Assembly: GCA_030827315.1 (NCBI GenBank)
Contig: JAURER010000004.1
Coordinates: forward strand, 1 to 64,000
From: Gemmatimonadota bacterium
Lineage (GTDB): Bacteria; Gemmatimonadota; Gemmatimonadetes; Longimicrobiales; Gaopeijiaceae
Direction of reading: 5' to 3'
DNA: 64,000 bases
The notes beneath the pieces are model-generated. The model was not told the origin of the DNA. It did not search any database and was given only the letters and a program-made list of their open reading frames with translations. Shown here one piece after another: positions 24,537 through 33,454 of the stretch. The stretch's first letter is position 1. Each line of letters begins with the position of its first letter. The position numbers and the translations under genes were made by a program.

Positions 24537-25825
24537 GTCTTGAGCTTCTGCTTCTTCGCCGCCGGGAAGAGGACGTTGTTGAGGATCAGGCGGTACCCGG
24601 GCGAGTTCGGGTGCAGGGCGAGATCCGTCTGCGGGTCGCCGATCTGGTGCTCGGGATCCTCCGGGTCGTGACCGCCGAAGTACGTCCAGGTTCCCTCACC
24701 GAGGTTCCCGTGCACGTACTTCGCGAGCCCGTCCTCACGGGCCAGGACGATGGCCCCCGACTTGAGCCGGTCTTCCCGGAACGACGTGGTGAGTCCGTAG
24801 AAGTCGGGAAGGACCGACTCGTGGTTCTGCGTCAGCATCGCCGGCACCGGATCGAACTTCGCCGAGAAGTCGAAGAGCGAGAACACGGAGAGCTCACGGC
24901 GCCACGGCGTATTGACCTGGTGACCGTCGATGTCCGAGAAGGAGTTCACCGACGGTGCGATCTGCACCTGGGCCCCCGTGAAGGCGAGTGCCATGTCCCA
25001 GTTCATCTTGGCCGACGCATCGGCGTCGGGCGGCGTTCCATCGGAGTACGCCGCGGCGATATCGACGTTCTGAGCCGCCAACGCGAGTTCGAGCGTCTCC
25101 GTGGCCGAGCACATGGCGAAGAGGAAGCCCCCGTCCTCGATGTACTGCCGGATGGTCTGGGCCACGTGCTTCTTCAGAGCGGGCACGTGCGCGAACCCCC
25201 CGGCGCGGGCCACCTCCTGGTTCCGGGCGACCTCCTCCTGGAGCCAGGGGGCGCCGGAGTACGTCAGGAAGAACTTCGAATACTGGCCGGTGAAGTCCTC
25301 GTGATGCAGATGGATCCACTCGTAGTCCGAGAGGTCCCCCTCCAGCACCTGATCGTCCCAGATCGTCTCGTAGCCGATGCCGGCGTACTCGAGGGCCATG
25401 GTCACCGCGTCGTCCCACGGCGTCGAGTTCGGAGGCGTGTAGATGGCGACCTTCGGGGCGCGCTCGAGCGGCACCGCCTCCATGTTCGATCCCTGGATCG
25501 TCGCCCGCATGCGCGCCTCTGCCGAGGCGTTCATCGGCTCGACCGAGACGCCACGGAGTGCCGCCTCTCGCCGGAGCGACGGCTGGTCGGGGAGAAGGAA
25601 CGAGCCGCCCCGGAAGTTGAGCAGCCACTCGGCGTGCTCCTGCTGCTCCAGCGCCCAGTAGGTGAGGCCATACGCCCGCAGATGATTCTGCTGAGCCCGG
25701 TCCATGGGCACGAGGAGCCACTGGCCGGAGGCGCGCCCGGGCGCGGTCCCGCCCAGCAGGACGGCGACGAGGAGCGCGAGGCGCGCAGGGATCCGGCCGT
25801 GGCGAAGGGTCGTGTGAGATCGCAT
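24533..25825 (-). CDS. Secreted 'asparagine synthetase B'-like protein
   Basis: A 430-aa exported protein: signal peptide to about residue 35, then WLLVPMDRAQQNHLRAYGLTYW and AEWLLNFRGGSF, the hallmark start of a family usually annotated 'asparagine synthetase B'. It shows no Asn-synthetase PP-loop. The middle resembles a class I glutamine-amidotransferase/ThuA-like Rossmann domain (KVAIYTPPNSTPWDDAV, GGFLFAMCSATETLELAL with Cys in the nucleophile-elbow position, YFGGHDPEDPEHQIGDPQTD). It ends with NNVLFPAAKK. The name is therefore probably wrong; an extracytoplasmic hydrolase or ligand-binding role is more plausible. It shares 1 nt with the TPR gene upstream and 4 nt with dinG downstream. 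Confidence 0.75.
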   Translation of the reverse strand: MRSHTTLRHGRIPARLALLVAVLLGGTAPGRASGQWLLVPMDRAQQNHLRAYGLTYWALEQQEHAEWLLNFRGGSFLLPDQPSLRREAALRGVSVEPMNASAEARMRATIQGSNMEAVPLERAPKVAIYTPPNSTPWDDAVTMALEYAGIGYETIWDDQVLEGDLSDYEWIHLHHEDFTGQYSKFFLTYSGAPWLQEEVARNQEVARAGGFAHVPALKKHVAQTIRQYIEDGGFLFAMCSATETLELALAAQNVDIAAAYSDGTPPDADASAKMNWDMALAFTGAQVQIAPSVNSFSDIDGHQVNTPWRRELSVFSLFDFSAKFDPVPAMLTQNHESVLPDFYGLTTSFREDRLKSGAIVLAREDGLAKYVHGNLGEGTWTYFGGHDPEDPEHQIGDPQTDLALHPNSPGYRLILNNVLFPAAKKQKLKT

Positions 25826-27606
25826 CAGCGTCCCCGCGCCCGCAGGCGTTCGAGTTCCACCCGTGCATCCGGCACGACCGCCGCGTTGGGACGTGCGGCA
25901 ATGAGCTCTTCCAGTAGCCGGATGGCCTCCGCGTGGCCGCGCGGGGTCCGGGCGTGGTAGCGCGCGAGCGCGAGCGCCGCCCCGGCGAATTCCGGGGCAT
26001 CGGCATGATCGGCCACGATGACTTCGCGGATCTCGGCAGCGATCCGCGCGTCGCCCCCGTCGGCGGCGATCCTCGCGGCCTCGGCAAGCGTGCGGGCCCG
26101 TTCCTCGTCCGGCAGCGTTCCGACCCGGTCGGCCAGCCCCGTGGCGGCCTCCGCGGCGCGGCCCCGGTGCGCCGCGACCCCCGCGGCGGCGAGGGCCTCC
26201 TGACCCTCGGGCGAGGCGCGCCCGAGCAGGCCCGCGAACTGGATGACGGCGGTCGCCTCCGCCGCGGGCAGCCCGGTCAGCGCGAGCAGTAACGCCGCCC
26301 GGCCCTCCGCCACCGCACCTTCGTCCAGCAGAAGGTACGCCCGTTCGACGGAGCTCCGAGGCCCGTCGACGCCCTGGAGCACCGCCGAGGCCCCGGCAGC
26401 GTCGCCACGCGCCTGCAGGCTTCGTGACACGCCGGCCGCGAGATCGTCGAGCTCGGGCGCGTTCGGAAACTCCTCCCGGAACGACTGGACCATGTCACGA
26501 AGCTCGTCGGGATCCGATCGCACCGCCTCGAGCCGGATCACCTGCGCCGTCGCCCTGCGCCGGTCCACGGAACCCGGGGAAAAGGACCCGGCGACGCGGC
26601 GCTGGGCGTCGAGCGCGGCGGCCGTGTCTCCCGCGGCGAGCGAAACGTCCACGATGCGGAGATCGAACTGCCTCCGCTCGGCCGGGCTCGACGCGTCTCC
26701 TCCCAGCTCGTCGTAGGCCCAGGCGGCGACCTCCACCAGCTCCCGGTCGCGCGCCCGGCGCGCGACATCGGTGAGGAAGGTGGTGCGGGCACGGCCGTCG
26801 AGGTCGCGCGCCACCTCCCGCGAAAGCCACATCGCCTCTTCCTCGAGGCCGATGTCGAGGGCGATGCGGGCACCGGCGCGCCGAAGTTCGACGTCGTCGG
26901 CCGCGCCGAGACGCTGAACCAGCCTGCGCCCCGCGCGTCGCACGGCCTCGTCGCTGTCCAGGGCCGTGACGCGGCGCGTGATTGTCGCGACCTGCGCCGC
27001 GTCGCGGCGCACCGCGAGCGCCCATTCGTCGGCGGCCGCCTCAAAGTCTCCGGAGCCCGCCAGCAGATCGCCGATCTCGAGCGCGAGCGCGTCGTCCCGG
27101 TCGATGTCCGCCCGGCCGCGGTAGAGGAGATCGAGCGCCTCCCGGGCACCGAAGGCGCGCTCGTAGACGCGGGCCACCTCGCGGTACGGCACTTCCTCCC
27201 CCGGGTCGACGTCGAGCCACTCGGTCGCGCGGCGGCGCACAGCGTCCACGGAGTCGACCTCCGCGAGCACCCGGAGCTCGAGCGATCGCACCCCCGACGA
27301 GCGAGGCTGCTCGGCGAGGAATGCGCTCACGGCGGGCAGGATCGAGACGACGTCGCCCTGGGCCCGCAGGACCCGCTCCAGTGCGAAGAGGCCACCCGAA
27401 GACGAAGGATTCTCCTCGAGCAGCGTCCGCAGCACGTCGGCCGCCCGCCCGAACTCACCGCGCGACTCGAGCGCGGCGGCCTCGCGCAGGAGTGCCGTCT
27501 CGGAGCCACGCGTGCGCACCTGCGCGTCGGCCCCGGGCACGGACATCATCCCCGCAACCGAGAGGAAGAGGAGCGCGGCACGGCACCGCCCGACCCGCGC
27601 GCTCAC
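25825..27606 (-). CDS. Exported TPR-repeat protein
   Basis: A 593-aa protein with an N-terminal signal peptide (ALLFLSVAGMMSVPGADA) followed by nearly continuous Ala/Arg/Glu-rich helix pairs of tetratricopeptide type (for example ALESRGEFGRAADVLRTLLEENP, LLAGSGDFEAAADEWALAVR, ALARYHARTPRGHAEAIRLLEELIAARP). TPR proteins act as periplasmic scaffolds. It overlaps the DUF4175 gene by 4 nt and the asparagine-synthetase-B-like gene by 1 nt, so it is part of one translationally coupled unit. Confidence 0.8.
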   Translation of the reverse strand: MSARVGRCRAALLFLSVAGMMSVPGADAQVRTRGSETALLREAAALESRGEFGRAADVLRTLLEENPSSSGGLFALERVLRAQGDVVSILPAVSAFLAEQPRSSGVRSLELRVLAEVDSVDAVRRRATEWLDVDPGEEVPYREVARVYERAFGAREALDLLYRGRADIDRDDALALEIGDLLAGSGDFEAAADEWALAVRRDAAQVATITRRVTALDSDEAVRRAGRRLVQRLGAADDVELRRAGARIALDIGLEEEAMWLSREVARDLDGRARTTFLTDVARRARDRELVEVAAWAYDELGGDASSPAERRQFDLRIVDVSLAAGDTAAALDAQRRVAGSFSPGSVDRRRATAQVIRLEAVRSDPDELRDMVQSFREEFPNAPELDDLAAGVSRSLQARGDAAGASAVLQGVDGPRSSVERAYLLLDEGAVAEGRAALLLALTGLPAAEATAVIQFAGLLGRASPEGQEALAAAGVAAHRGRAAEAATGLADRVGTLPDEERARTLAEAARIAADGGDARIAAEIREVIVADHADAPEFAGAALALARYHARTPRGHAEAIRLLEELIAARPNAAVVPDARVELERLRARGR

Positions 27607-30600
27607 GAGCCACCTCCCGGCGGCCGGGCGCGGTTCAGCCTCTCGAAGTACTCGAGCACGAGTGCCCGCACCCCCGGACTGAGCCGCTGGAGCCGCTCGG
27701 AATCGGTGACCTCGAAGGTCATCACGCCCATCTGCTCGGCGGTGAGGGACAGCACCTGGCCGCGCTCGAAGTCACCGGGCTCCTCCGACTCGCGCTCCTC
27801 CGAGAATTCCTCGCGCTCGAGCGAACGCCCGGCGTCGAGGAGCCGGTGGAAGAGGCGCTCCTGCCGCTCGATCGTCTCCGGCTCCAGGCGCCCCTGAGCG
27901 AGCTCCTGCGCGATGGCCATGGCTTCGCGCGCCAGCTCTTCGAGATCGCCGAGCGACTCCTCGGACCCCGGCTCGTCGGCGAGGTCGCCCAGCTCGCTCG
28001 CCACGGACTCCTGACCCTGCTGCATCTGCTCGAGCTGCTGCTGCATCGTCTGCTGTCCGAGCTGCATGGGCATGAGCTGAGTGCTCTGGTTCATCAGCTC
28101 GCCCTGCTGCTGCGCGAGCTGCTCGAGCTGCTCGGCCATCTGCTGCTCGCTCCCCTCCCCTTCGCCCTGCTGCCCCATCTGCTCGGCGCCGGCGATCGCC
28201 ATCAGCGCGAGCTGATTGAGGTCGCCGATCGCCTGGTCCGCCATGGCCGCGGGAGTCGGCGCGGAGCCGCGGCGCCCCTCCATCGCCTCGATGGTGTTCT
28301 GCAGGGATTCCATCGCGAGCCCCATCTGCGCCGAAAGCTCGCGGTTGGCCCCCATCGCCCCCTCGGACGCCACCTGCAGATTCTCCGCGACGTTCTGCAC
28401 CCCCTGCAGCAAGGACTGCTGTTCGGCGCGCATCGCGACCAGCTGATCCTGGCTGGCCACCTGCATCCTCTCCTGCAGTTCGCCCTGGCGTCGCGCGAGC
28501 GCGAGCGCGTCGTCGGCGGTACGCATGAGCGCGTCCTGCTGCGCCTGCATCTGCTGCTGGGCCATCTGCTGCATGGCCTCCTGCATCTCCTGCGCGGCCT
28601 CCTGCATCTGTTCGGCCGCCTCCTGCGCCTGCTCGCCGGCCTCCTGCGTCTCGCCACGCTCGGCGCGCTCGCTCGACTGCTGTATCTGCTCGCGCGCCTC
28701 GCGCGCGCGCTCACGGGCCTCGCGAACACCCTCCGACGCCTCCTGCTCGCCCAGCTCCGCGAGCCGCTCCTCGAGGCTCTCCATCCGCTCCTCGAGCTGC
28801 TCCGCCTGACGCGCCAGCTCCTCCTGCTGCTGGGCGCGCAACTCGGGCTGGTCGTCTTCGGTGAGTGCGTCAGCCACGGCCTTCTCCTGGCGCGCCAGCT
28901 CCTCCACCTCGCTCGTGGTCGCGCGGAAGTCCTGCTCCAGGGCCGCACGCCGGAAGCGCTCCAGCGCCTCCTCCAGCCGCTCGCGGAACTCCTCCTGCTG
29001 CGCGGCCATCTCGTCGAGCGACTGGTTCGCCTGATCGACGTTCTCCCGCTCCAGCGCCTCGGACAGCTCGTCCATGCGCTGCTCCAGCTCATCGCCCGTC
29101 ATCTGAGCGAGAAGCTCCTGGAGCTCCTCCATCTGCCGACGCAACTCCGGGTCGGCCTGGCCGGCCTCTTCCAAGAGCCGTTCCATGGCCTCCATCTCCG
29201 CGCGCAGCGAGTCGACCTGCTCCGACATGGCCTGCTGCTCCTCGAGCGCCCGCCGGAGCTCCTCCAGCTGCTCGAATTCCGCGGACTCGGTCATCGCCTC
29301 GTCCGCCTGCTCCCGCTGGGCGGCCGACTCGAGCGCCGCCTCCCGGTTCTCCTCCGCCTGGCGCGCAGCCTCTGCAGCGAGTTCCTCGAGCCGTTCCGCC
29401 GTGCTCTCGAACCGCTCCTCGGCCTCACGACGAAGCTCGGCCGCCTCCGGCATGCGCAGGACGTATTCGGGGGAGGTCGACACCTGGCCCGCGGGGCTGT
29501 TGTCGATGGCACGGGCGAAGTACCGCACGGTATCGCCGGGCAGGAGTCCCCACGACGACAGGTTCAGGAGCGGGCGCGCGATGATGCCGCGCTGCCCTCC
29601 GACCTGGAAGCCCTGCGACACCGGCGCCATCCGTTCGCCGAACGACGTGACGCGGTACGCGACCAGCTCCACGCGCATGAGCCCGTAGTCGTCCGCGGCC
29701 TCCAGAACGAGAGGCTGCCGAAGGTTGAGCGGCATGATCGTGTCGCGGCCGGGAACCGGAATCCCGATGGCGGGGAGCTGGTCCGGCACGACCGTGACCT
29801 CCAACGGGTCCGGCTCGATCTCCGCGGCTCCGCCACGGACGTCCCGAAAATCCCAGGCGAACACGCCGTCGGCCCCCGGAGTCCAGCGCGCCTCGAAGGT
29901 ACTGCCCGCCACGCCGAACTCGAGCGCGCGCGTGCCCACGGAGTCGAGCAGTGCGACGGACGACAGCGGACGACTCGTGCTTCCCTCGAAGAAGACCGTC
30001 GACCCCGCGGGGATGCGAAGCGGCGGCGGATCGCCCCGATACTCGTCCGCGGGGAGCCCCGTGTGGGGCGGGTACGTGACCGACACCACGAGGTCGCTCA
30101 CGAAGAGCGGGTCGACCGGAACGATCTCGTATGTGGCGGTCGACCGTCCGTCCTCGTCCCGAACGCGGTATTCGATGTTCGCCGCCACCGTGCGGAACGT
30201 GTGCGTCGCACGGCCCTGCTCGACGGTGAGTCCTTCCGTCCGGGCCACGTCACCCGCCGCCTGATACGCGAGTTCCACCCGGAGCCGACCAGCCGCGGAA
30301 ATCTCCAGCACCACGTCGGACCCGCGCATCACCTCGATGTCTCCGGGCTGGACCACCAGCGGTGGAAGCACGGGATCGGCAGCCGTGGAGAGTGGAGAGC
30401 CCAGACCCGCCAGCGCGGCGCGGGCGCGTCCCGGTGCGGCGACCGAAAGGATTACCACGAGCACCGTCAGCCCGATGGCGGCGGCGCGGCCACGGCGGAT
30501 CCAGAGATCCACTCCCTCCCCAAGGGTGCCGGCAAGTGCGTCGGTCTGGCGACCCTCCAGGTCGTCCAGAACCGCGGACACGGCGCGCCCGACCAGCGAG

Positions 30601-30959
30601 GTCGACACGCCCTGCGGCGTGGCACGGGAGAGTTCGAGCGCGCCCCGGAGCACTCCGGTCCGCATGCCGGACGCCCGTTCCATCGCGGACGCCAGGGGTA
30701 CCTCGTCGAAGCGCCGGCGGGCCATGGCCCGAAACCAGCCGATCCCGGAGCCCACGAGGACGAGGAAGGCGAGGTCGAGCAGGGCCGGCGTGTTGCTCCC
30801 CTGGCGGAAGCCCCCCGCCGGCACGAACACCCACGCGACGACCACGAGCAGGGCCAGCACCGCACCGCCCCACAGCACCGCGCCGGCCGCGGCGCGCCTG
30901 ACCAGGTGCTCCCGGACCTCGCCGACCCGACCCACCAACTCACGTGCGACCGGGTTCAC
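27603..30959 (-). CDS. DUF4175-type membrane protein with long Gln/Glu-rich coiled coil
   Basis: A 1118-aa protein from a GTG overlapping the DUF4159 stop (GTGA). The N-terminus has two adjacent membrane helices (WGGAVLALLVVVAWVFV, LDLAFLVLVGSGIGWF) and a third near residue 170 (AIGLTVLVVILSVAA). A beta-rich extracytoplasmic part follows (about 200-500, with VSVTYPPHTGLPADEYRG and AVDNSPAGQ-like Ig segments). The remaining half is an extremely Gln/Glu/Met-rich coiled coil (QQMAQQQMQAQQ, EELARQAEQLEERMESLEER). This architecture fits DUF4175 proteins found next to DUF4159 and MoxR/DUF58 genes. The function is unknown, possibly envelope-spanning. Confidence 0.8.
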   Translation of the reverse strand: MNPVARELVGRVGEVREHLVRRAAAGAVLWGGAVLALLVVVAWVFVPAGGFRQGSNTPALLDLAFLVLVGSGIGWFRAMARRRFDEVPLASAMERASGMRTGVLRGALELSRATPQGVSTSLVGRAVSAVLDDLEGRQTDALAGTLGEGVDLWIRRGRAAAIGLTVLVVILSVAAPGRARAALAGLGSPLSTAADPVLPPLVVQPGDIEVMRGSDVVLEISAAGRLRVELAYQAAGDVARTEGLTVEQGRATHTFRTVAANIEYRVRDEDGRSTATYEIVPVDPLFVSDLVVSVTYPPHTGLPADEYRGDPPPLRIPAGSTVFFEGSTSRPLSSVALLDSVGTRALEFGVAGSTFEARWTPGADGVFAWDFRDVRGGAAEIEPDPLEVTVVPDQLPAIGIPVPGRDTIMPLNLRQPLVLEAADDYGLMRVELVAYRVTSFGERMAPVSQGFQVGGQRGIIARPLLNLSSWGLLPGDTVRYFARAIDNSPAGQVSTSPEYVLRMPEAAELRREAEERFESTAERLEELAAEAARQAEENREAALESAAQREQADEAMTESAEFEQLEELRRALEEQQAMSEQVDSLRAEMEAMERLLEEAGQADPELRRQMEELQELLAQMTGDELEQRMDELSEALERENVDQANQSLDEMAAQQEEFRERLEEALERFRRAALEQDFRATTSEVEELARQEKAVADALTEDDQPELRAQQQEELARQAEQLEERMESLEERLAELGEQEASEGVREARERAREAREQIQQSSERAERGETQEAGEQAQEAAEQMQEAAQEMQEAMQQMAQQQMQAQQDALMRTADDALALARRQGELQERMQVASQDQLVAMRAEQQSLLQGVQNVAENLQVASEGAMGANRELSAQMGLAMESLQNTIEAMEGRRGSAPTPAAMADQAIGDLNQLALMAIAGAEQMGQQGEGEGSEQQMAEQLEQLAQQQGELMNQSTQLMPMQLGQQTMQQQLEQMQQGQESVASELGDLADEPGSEESLGDLEELAREAMAIAQELAQGRLEPETIERQERLFHRLLDAGRSLEREEFSEERESEEPGDFERGQVLSLTAEQMGVMTFEVTDSERLQRLSPGVRALVLEYFERLNRARPPGGGS

Positions 30960-31624
30960 GAGACCGCCTGCCCCAGCACCCAGAGGAAGAGGTTGACCCC
31001 CATGCGCAGCGCCTGCTCCCGCGTCCCCGCGGGATCCTCGTGAACAGCCGCGTCCTCCCATCCGTCGCCCAGGTCGGACTCGTACGAGTAGAAGACCACC
31101 ATGCGACCGTCGACGAAGATCCCGAAGGCCTGCGGGGGATGGCCGTCGTGCTCGTGGATCTTGGGCAAGCCGTCCGGAAAGTCGTAGAACGTGTGGAAAA
31201 CCGGGTGCTCCGCCGGGATCTCGGTGAGCTCCGCGTCGGGGAAGATCTGGGCCATCTCCGCGCGAAACGACTCGTCCAGCCCGTAGTTGTCGTCTGCGTG
31301 GAGGAACCCGCCCCCCGTCAGGTACGCCCGAAGCGCCGCTCGCTCCGCGGGCGTGAACGCGACGTTACCGTGCCCCGTCATGTACAGGTACGGATAGTCC
31401 CGCAGCGCGGGGTCCAGAGGCATGACCTCCGCTTCCCGGCGCGCGACGGGGATCCCGGTCCGCTCACGGACGGCAGACAGCAGGTTGGGCAACGAAGAGG
31501 GATTGGCGTACCAGTCGCCGCCGCCCTCGTAACGAAGACGGGCCACCGTGATCGAATCGGTCCCAGGCGCAGGCGCAGGACCGGTCGTGCCGGCCGCCAG
31601 CATCGCCAGCAGAATCAGCTTCAT
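30956..31624 (-). CDS. DUF4159 domain protein
   Basis: A 222-aa protein with a signal peptide (MKLILLAMLAAGTTGPAPA). It shows the DUF4159 pattern: VARLRYEGGGDWYANPSSLPNLL, YPYLYMTGHGNVAFT, LRAYLTGGGFLHADDNYGLDESFRAEM, LPKIHEHDGHPPQAFGIF and VFYSYESDLGDGWED, ending in a short hydrophobic helix. The fold is thought to be class I glutamine-amidotransferase/ThuA-like, but no activity is established. It overlaps rsmI upstream and the DUF4175 gene downstream by 4 nt each. Confidence 0.88.
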   Translation of the reverse strand: MKLILLAMLAAGTTGPAPAPGTDSITVARLRYEGGGDWYANPSSLPNLLSAVRERTGIPVARREAEVMPLDPALRDYPYLYMTGHGNVAFTPAERAALRAYLTGGGFLHADDNYGLDESFRAEMAQIFPDAELTEIPAEHPVFHTFYDFPDGLPKIHEHDGHPPQAFGIFVDGRMVVFYSYESDLGDGWEDAAVHEDPAGTREQALRMGVNLFLWVLGQAVS

Positions 31625-32502
31625 TCGTCGGTGACCGCGTTCCCCGTCGCGTGCGTGGAGTCGTTCTCGGCGTCCCTGAGGCCGTGCACGATACGGTACG
31701 CTTCGTTTCGCGCCAGGTCGAGACGATCCGCGAGCTCGCGCGACACCGCGGAAGGCTTCATTCCCTCGCCCAGCAGCGCTTCGGCGAGCCGCTCGGCCTC
31801 TTCCCTGGCCGTATCGGCGGCCTCTCGTGCCACCGCCGGCTCGACCACCACCGTGACCTCGCCTCGGGGCGTCCGCTCCCGGTAGTAGCCGGCCACCTCA
31901 GCGAGGGTTCCGCGCACGGTCTCTTCATGGAGCTTGGTGAGCTCGCGCGACACGGCCACGCGACGGTCGGGCCCGCAGAGCTCCGCGAGGTCGTCGAGGA
32001 GGGCGACGAGCCGGTGGGGTGACTCGAACAGCACGGTCGTCTCCGCCGAGACGACGACGCGCGCGAGGTCTGCGGCACGCGCCCTGCCCCTGCGCGCGGG
32101 GAAGCCGAGGAAGGTGAAACGGTCGGACGGGAGCCCCGAGGCGACCAGCGCCGCGAGCGCCGCGCTCGCTCCCGGAATCGGGACGACGGCGTGTCCGGCC
32201 GCCGAAACCGCATCAACGACCCGTGCGCCGGGGTCGGACACGAGCGGCGTCCCGGCATCGGAAACCATGGCCAGGTCCTCACCCGCGGCGAGCCAGCCGA
32301 GAATCGCCTCGATACGCTCGCGCTCGTTGTGCGCGTGCACGGAGACCAGGGTCGCACGCGCCTCCGCGTGGTCGGCGAGCACGCGGGTCCTGCGGGTATC
32401 CTCGCACAGGATGCGCGCGACACCCCGCAGCGTCTCTGCCGCGCGAGGCGAGAGGTCGCCGAGGTTGCCGATGGGCGTGCTGACCAGATAGAGCGTGGAC
32501 AC
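31621..32502 (-). CDS. rsmI: 16S rRNA (cytidine(1402)-2'-O)-methyltransferase
   Basis: A 293-aa tetrapyrrole-methylase-fold enzyme methylating the ribose of C1402 in 16S rRNA with SAM. Motifs: LYLVSTPIGNLGDLSPRA, EDTRRTRVL, MVSDAGTPLVSDPGARVV, PIPGASAALAALVASGLPSDRFTFLGF and LFESPHRL, followed by the typical C-terminal helix-turn region (GEGMKPSAVSRELADRLDLARNEAYR). I placed the start at the GTG at 32502, where homology begins. It is the first gene of the overlapping chain that runs to dinG. Confidence 0.96.
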   Translation of the reverse strand: MSTLYLVSTPIGNLGDLSPRAAETLRGVARILCEDTRRTRVLADHAEARATLVSVHAHNERERIEAILGWLAAGEDLAMVSDAGTPLVSDPGARVVDAVSAAGHAVVPIPGASAALAALVASGLPSDRFTFLGFPARRGRARAADLARVVVSAETTVLFESPHRLVALLDDLAELCGPDRRVAVSRELTKLHEETVRGTLAEVAGYYRERTPRGEVTVVVEPAVAREAADTAREEAERLAEALLGEGMKPSAVSRELADRLDLARNEAYRIVHGLRDAENDSTHATGNAVTDE

Positions 32503-32542
32503 TCGGGAAGATAGCCGGACCGGGCGGAGGACACACACGAAA

Positions 32543-32569
32543 GGGCCGGTCGGCGGTGCCGACCGGCCC
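32543..32569 (-). terminator. Intrinsic terminator after trxA
   Basis: A perfect 12-bp GC stem (GGGCCGGTCGGC / GCCGACCGGCCC) with a 3-nt loop lies 46 bp past the trxA stop and is followed on the minus strand by TTTCG. It separates trxA from the rsmI chain, although the T-run is short. Confidence 0.7.
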
Positions 32570-32614
32570 CACAGCGCTCGGAACGCGGAGCTCCGAGACG
32601 CTCGCGTCGCGATC

Positions 32615-32947
32615 CTACAGGTGCTGCAGGACCTTGTCCTCGTACATCTTGCGGGGACCCGCGCCCACCACCTGGTCGACCAGCTTCCCGTCCTTGAAGA
32701 AGAGGACCGCCGGAATCGACCGGACCGCGAAGCGGACCGACGTCTGCGGATTGTGGTCGACGTTGAGCTTGCCGACCTTGAGCCCCTTTTCCCCGTAGTC
32801 GCTCGCCAGCGCGTCCACCGTGGGCGCGATCATGCGGCAGGGTCCGCACCATTCCGCCCAAAAGTCCACCATGTAGAGACCGTCGCCCTTCTCGACCTCC
32901 TCGGCGAAATTCGAGTCGGTGACTTCGGTAATCATGTCACTTGCCAT
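32615..32947 (-). CDS. trxA: Thioredoxin
   Basis: A 110-aa classical thioredoxin: active site DFWAEWCGPCRMIAP (WCGPC), buried Asp/Lys features (VGKLNVDHNPQT), and the cis-Pro loop VRSIPAVLFFKDGK. The start at 32947 has AAGGAG 6 nt upstream; the frame is open upstream but not conserved. Monocistronic, with a terminator after it and a 91-bp divergent spacer to the epimerase gene. As general thiol reductant it is a candidate electron donor for Sec- or thiol-containing proteins; that is inference. Confidence 0.97.
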   Translation of the reverse strand: MASDMITEVTDSNFAEEVEKGDGLYMVDFWAEWCGPCRMIAPTVDALASDYGEKGLKVGKLNVDHNPQTSVRFAVRSIPAVLFFKDGKLVDQVVGAGPRKMYEDKVLQHL

Positions 32948-33038
32948 CTGCTTCTCCTTGTAGCGTCCGCGGGCGAACCGTGTCATCGTCGGTTTCGTAC
33001 CCGCTGACCCGCACCGGCCAATCCGGCCCAGGTCGTTC

Positions 33039-33449
33039 ATGATCTCTCTCGATTCGACGAGCCGCCCGCTGGATCACGTCGCGGTCGCCGTTCACTCCCT
33101 CGAAGAGAGCATGCCTCTCTTCGAGCTCGTCACCGGCGAAAAAGCCTCCACGCCCGAGACGCTCGAGGCACAGGGGGTCCGGGTCGCCTTCGTTGGCGCC
33201 GTCGAACTCCTCGAGCCTCTCGGCCCCGATACCACCGTGGGCCGCTTCCTCGAACGACGCGGCCAGGGCCTGCACCACGTCGCCTACCGCACTGGGGACA
33301 TCGTGGCGGAACTCGCCCGCCTCGAGGCCTCAGGCCTTCGACTCATCGACCGCGTGCCCCGTCCGGGCGCCGGCGGTCACCGTGTCGCTTTTCTACATCC
33401 TTCGGGCACCGGCGGGATCCTCGTCGAGCTGGTCCAGCACGAAGCCTGA
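33039..33449 (+). CDS. mce: Methylmalonyl-CoA epimerase
   Basis: A 136-aa VOC-fold (glyoxalase-like) enzyme interconverting (R)- and (S)-methylmalonyl-CoA. Metal-binding residues are visible as His in LDHVAVAVHSLEES, His in GLHHVAYRTGDI and Glu in GILVELVQHE. ELLEPLGPDTTVGRFLERRGQG is the family substrate-binding segment. Divergent from trxA and convergent with a lipoprotein gene 5 bp away. The mutase and carboxylase partners are not in the window. Confidence 0.93.
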   Translation: MISLDSTSRPLDHVAVAVHSLEESMPLFELVTGEKASTPETLEAQGVRVAFVGAVELLEPLGPDTTVGRFLERRGQGLHHVAYRTGDIVAELARLEASGLRLIDRVPRPGAGGHRVAFLHPSGTGGILVELVQHEA

Positions 33450-33454
33450 TCCCT

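Noticed and set aside
26982-31043. A 1353-codon plus-strand open frame
   Set aside because: It is antisense to the TPR and DUF4175 genes. Long Arg/Leu/Pro-rich frames on the other strand are expected at this GC content, and no family resemblance is seen.
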